The notes beneath the pieces were generated by a model, which worked only from the letters and a program-made list of their open reading frames with translations, was not told the origin of the DNA and did not search any database. From Spirochaetaceae bacterium (GTDB lineage Bacteria > Spirochaetota > Spirochaetia > Treponematales > Breznakiellaceae), in NCBI GenBank assembly GCA_031267475.1, contig JAIRZA010000217.1, positions 1-6,072 of the forward strand: a DNA stretch of 6,072 nt. Direction: 5' to 3'. The position numbers and the translations under genes were made by a program. Shown piece after piece: positions 3,107 to 6,072 of this stretch; positions within the stretch are counted from its first letter, which is position 1, and every line of letters starts with the position of its first letter.

Positions 3107-6072
3107 AGTATCATTCAATTTTCAGTAAAACGCCCGGTAACAATAATTGTTTTTTATGTTTTGATTACCGGCATCGCTCTAACGGTTATACCCGGAATAG
3201 CGGTTGATCTTTTCCCGTCTACCGCGCGTCCGGTTCTTTCGGTTTACACCAGCCTGCCCGGGGCCGGTCCTATCGACATCGAACAAAATGTTACGCGCCC
3301 CATCGAAAAGGCGCTCGCCTCATCGCGCGATCTTACAGAAATGACATCGAATTCATCTTTCGAGAGTTCGTCTATCAACCTGAATTTCACTTATGGCGCA
3401 GACATGGATAAAGCGGCTTCGGACGCGCAGACGCTGCTTAACAGAATTGTTAATTCATTGCCGGACGAATGTACTACGCCTACAGTGCGCCGTTTCGATA
3501 TGTCCGCAATGCCGATAATGCGTCTTATTGTACGCGGTAATTATCCGCCCGATCAGCTGCGTATCTTTGCGGAAGATGAAATTCAGGCAAAACTTGAGCG
3601 GATTGACGGCGCGGCGTCCGCGGAGGTTACGGGCGGCACAAGTCAAGTTGTGCGAATCGCTGTTTCGCTTAATCGCCTGGCCGCGCTGGGGCTTACTTTG
3701 AGTGATGTAACGCAGGCAATACGCGGTCAAAATGTTTTATCCAGCGGCGGCAGTCTGCTGCGCGGCACTAGGGAATATCAGATTCTGACCGAGCAAGAGT
3801 TGAACAGCGTGGCGCAGATAAAACGTCTTGTTGTTAAAAATGTGAACGTGCAGAATAGCGGCGGCGGTCTGAGTTTGAACCGCTCGCAGGCTGTCCTGCT
3901 TGAGGATGTGGCGGACATATCGCTTGGGTTTAACGATAACGCGGCGCGGGTCTCTGTGAACGGGCAGAGCGGCGTGTATATTCAGGTGCAAAGTGAAAGC
4001 GGGAGTAATTCCGTGCAGGTCGCCCGCCGGGTGCGCGAAGCGCTTGCCGGCATTAACGCCGATCTTCCGCGCGGCATAACGCTTGAGGTGCTGTCGGATA
4101 ATACATCAATGATAAGCGCTACGCTCGATCAGGTTTATTCAAACGCTGTTCAAGGCGCGATACTTTGTATGCTTATTATTTTTGTATTTTTGCGCAATAT
4201 AAAAAGTACGCTGGTAATTGGTATTTCAATTCCGGTTTCAATATTATTAACATTGATGTTCATGTCCGTATTCGGATTTACACTGAATTTGTTGACAATG
4301 ACGGGGTTGATTATGGCGATGGGAATGACGGTGGACGCATCCATCGTCATTCTTGACAACATACATAATTACCGCCTGCGCGGAGCGAAACCGGAAACCG
4401 CCGCCGTGCTTGGCGGACAGGAGATGGTTAACGCTATCATTACATCGACAACTACAACGTTATGCGTATTTGTACCGCTTTTAATTTATAAAAACGATCT
4501 TGAAATGATGGGGCAGTTATTTAATGATTTAATTTTTACTGTAATAATTTCATTAACTTGTTCGCTGTTTGTGGCTATAACAATAGTACCGGCTCTCTGC
4601 GGACCTATACTTAAACTTGATACTCGTCTACAAAAGCCGCTGAAAAACAAAACGATGCGGGCAATAGACGACGCGATTGAAAACTTTTTTACAAGGTTGA
4701 ACGAGGCGTACAAACGATCGCTTGATTACTGCCTTTCGCACCGCGCCATGATACTTATTTTAACATTGCTTATACTGGTATTTTCGCTGATGCAATTTAA
4801 CGGTATTGGAATGAATATGTTTATTCGCTCGCGTATTGATGATTCTATCACGCTAAATGTTCAGATGACTCAGGGCGCTCCTATTGATGTTGTTGAATCC
4901 GCGCTTTTTGAAATTGAAGATATTATTGAAAATAATATTCAAGGTTATAAAAATATAATTTTAACAGCGCGGCGCAGCGGAACGACTCAAGGAAATATAC
5001 AAATTACTTTACCGCCGCCCGCGGAACAAATTGACACGCCGGATAAAATAATACAAAAACTTACACCTATGCTAAACGACGACCCTGATGTGCGCGTCTC
5101 GTTTCGGGCCGGGCGCAGCATGAGCAGCACAAGCTCTGTCGAGGTTGTGCTGCGCTCGCGTGACAACACCGCTTTGATGGAGGCTGCCGAGGATGTTGAA
5201 TCAATAATCAAATTATATTTACCACAAATTGAAAACGCCGTTGTTAATATGGACGAGGGCGCTCCTCAAATTCGTGTGGAGATAGACCGCGACCGCGCCG
5301 CCGCGCTTGGTGTCTCGCTTTCGTCGATTGCGAGCGAGGTAAAAACGGCGATGGACGGCACAAATGTAACGACTATCTCGCAAAACGACCGTCTGATAAA
5401 TATACAAGTGCGTCTGCGCGACGAGGACAGAAAGGGTATCGCCGCGCTTGATTCGATTTCAGTCTTAAACAGAAGCGGCATCCGCGTTCCTTTGTCGAAT
5501 ATTGCGTACTTTCGCGAGGGCCGCGCCCCGGCTTCTATACGGCATGAGGATCAGGAGCGCGTGGTGCGCGTTACCGGAGATTTGCCGGCGGGTATAGCGG
5601 CGACTGAATTTCAGCGGATATTGGAAGATACGATTATCAGTAATATTCCGGCGCGTGAAAATGTTACGCTGAGTTTCATGGGCGAAGCCGCCGAGGTAGA
5701 AAAATTTAACCTTAAAATTCTTTTTATAGCGGCGGTCGCCGTGTTCTTGGTTTTTGGTCTAATGGCAAGCCAGTTTGAATCTTTTGTTGACCCGCTTATC
5801 ATATTTTTTTCGATACCGCTGCTTACAATCGGCGTTATATGGATTTACAAGATTGGCGATCAGGCTATGTCCGTATTCAGCGCGGTCGGCATTATAGCGC
5901 TTGTAGGAATTGTTGTGAACAACGGCATTATACTGGTCGATTATACCAATCTGCTGCGCTCGCGTGGTCTTAGCGTCCGCAACGCCTGTATGGAAGCGGG
6001 GCGGAACCGGCTGCGTCCTATTTTGATGACGACTATTTCAACGATACTCGCGATGGCGCCTATTGGTTTTTT
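3104..6072 (+). CDS. RND-family efflux pump, inner-membrane transporter subunit (BesB/AcrB-like), 3' partial
   Basis: An uninterrupted frame of 989 codons plus 2 nt runs off the right edge. Family members are usually about 1,020-1,060 residues, so the last helices are missing. Start: an in-frame TAA at 3098-3100 leaves TTG 3104 (or ATT 3101). TTG has AGGA 7 nt upstream and gives MSIIQFSVKRPVT, the classic RND N-terminus. TM1 is about 10-32; the first porter loop is about 33-345, with 'RRFDMSAMPIM' and 'GGTSQVVRIAV'; TM2-TM6 are about 348-500; TM7 is about 549-568; the second porter loop is about 570-866, with 'APQIRVEIDRDRAAALGVS'; TM8 begins near 870 and TM10 spans about 922-945. In TM4, 'GMTVDASIVILDN' keeps Asp411 (AcrB D407) but has Ala412 at D408. 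In TM10, 'GIVVNNGIILVDY' has Asn939 at K940. 'RLRPILMT' (969-976) keeps the equivalents of R971 and T978. It is likely a proton-driven exporter of the HAE1-like group; substrate unknown. Confidence 0.93.
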   Translation, partial: MSIIQFSVKRPVTIIVFYVLITGIALTVIPGIAVDLFPSTARPVLSVYTSLPGAGPIDIEQNVTRPIEKALASSRDLTEMTSNSSFESSSINLNFTYGADMDKAASDAQTLLNRIVNSLPDECTTPTVRRFDMSAMPIMRLIVRGNYPPDQLRIFAEDEIQAKLERIDGAASAEVTGGTSQVVRIAVSLNRLAALGLTLSDVTQAIRGQNVLSSGGSLLRGTREYQILTEQELNSVAQIKRLVVKNVNVQNSGGGLSLNRSQAVLLEDVADISLGFNDNAARVSVNGQSGVYIQVQSESGSNSVQVARRVREALAGINADLPRGITLEVLSDNTSMISATLDQVYSNAVQGAILCMLIIFVFLRNIKSTLVIGISIPVSILLTLMFMSVFGFTLNLLTMTGLIMAMGMTVDASIVILDNIHNYRLRGAKPETAAVLGGQEMVNAIITSTTTTLCVFVPLLIYKNDLEMMGQLFNDLIFTVIISLTCSLFVAITIVPALCGPILKLDTRLQKPLKNKTMRAIDDAIENFFTRLNEAYKRSLDYCLSHRAMILILTLLILVFSLMQFNGIGMNMFIRSRIDDSITLNVQMTQGAPIDVVESALFEIEDIIENNIQGYKNIILTARRSGTTQGNIQITLPPPAEQIDTPDKIIQKLTPMLNDDPDVRVSFRAGRSMSSTSSVEVVLRSRDNTALMEAAEDVESIIKLYLPQIENAVVNMDEGAPQIRVEIDRDRAAALGVSLSSIASEVKTAMDGTNVTTISQNDRLINIQVRLRDEDRKGIAALDSISVLNRSGIRVPLSNIAYFREGRAPASIRHEDQERVVRVTGDLPAGIAATEFQRILEDTIISNIPARENVTLSFMGEAAEVEKFNLKILFIAAVAVFLVFGLMASQFESFVDPLIIFFSIPLLTIGVIWIYKIGDQAMSVFSAVGIIALVGIVVNNGIILVDYTNLLRSRGLSVRNACMEAGRNRLRPILMTTISTILAMAPIGF

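Noticed and set aside
4140..4960. AT-rich patches within the pump gene as a sign of a recombined or transferred segment
   Set aside because: Part of this falls in transmembrane segments, where Ile, Leu, Phe and Met codons raise AT content; the frame and the family motifs run through without a break.
3455..5802. Several 60-90 residue minus-strand ORFs inside the pump gene, and a 63-residue + strand ORF at 4165-4356
   Set aside because: All lie within an unbroken RND frame with conserved family motifs; they are shadow frames.

Overview
This window carries a tripartite RND-type efflux operon on the + strand: a TolC-family outer-membrane channel (390-1712), a periplasmic adaptor (1681-3000) and an inner-membrane RND transporter (3104 to the right edge, cut off). 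At the left edge is the tail of a class I SAM-dependent methyltransferase (2-196). All four genes point the same way. No RNA gene, CRISPR array, transposase or attachment site could be seen.

The order channel, adaptor, pump, together with an adaptor lacking the usual alpha-helical hairpin, matches the BesC-BesA-BesB system of the spirochaete Borrelia burgdorferi, whose adaptor BesA is known to be hairpin-less. Base composition is mixed: very GC-rich in the adaptor linker and AT-rich between genes and in some pump segments. I infer a spirochaete, most likely Treponema-like. This rests on gene architecture only and is moderately confident at best.

Layout: 1-196 methyltransferase C-terminus; 197-389 AT-rich intergenic region with two perfect TATAAT boxes, a 10-nt direct repeat and competing small inverted repeats, probably the operon's promoter and leader; 390-1712 channel; 1681-3000 adaptor, overlapping the channel gene by 32 nt (translational coupling); 3001-3103 intercistronic stretch with four inverted repeats, the last enclosing the Shine-Dalgarno and TTG start of the pump gene; 3104-6072 RND pump, 989 codons present, C-terminus outside the window.

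The proteins would form an envelope-spanning exporter: the pump takes up substrate from the periplasm or membrane using the proton gradient, the adaptor joins pump to channel, and the channel crosses the outer membrane. Substrate cannot be read from sequence. The unusual points are: a roughly 150-residue Gly/Ala/Pro-rich tether with an internal 96-bp in-frame tandem duplication between the adaptor's membrane anchor and its folded domains; the missing hairpin; the changes at two proton-relay positions of the pump (AcrB D408 to Ala, K940 to Asn); and the structured TTG start of the pump gene.
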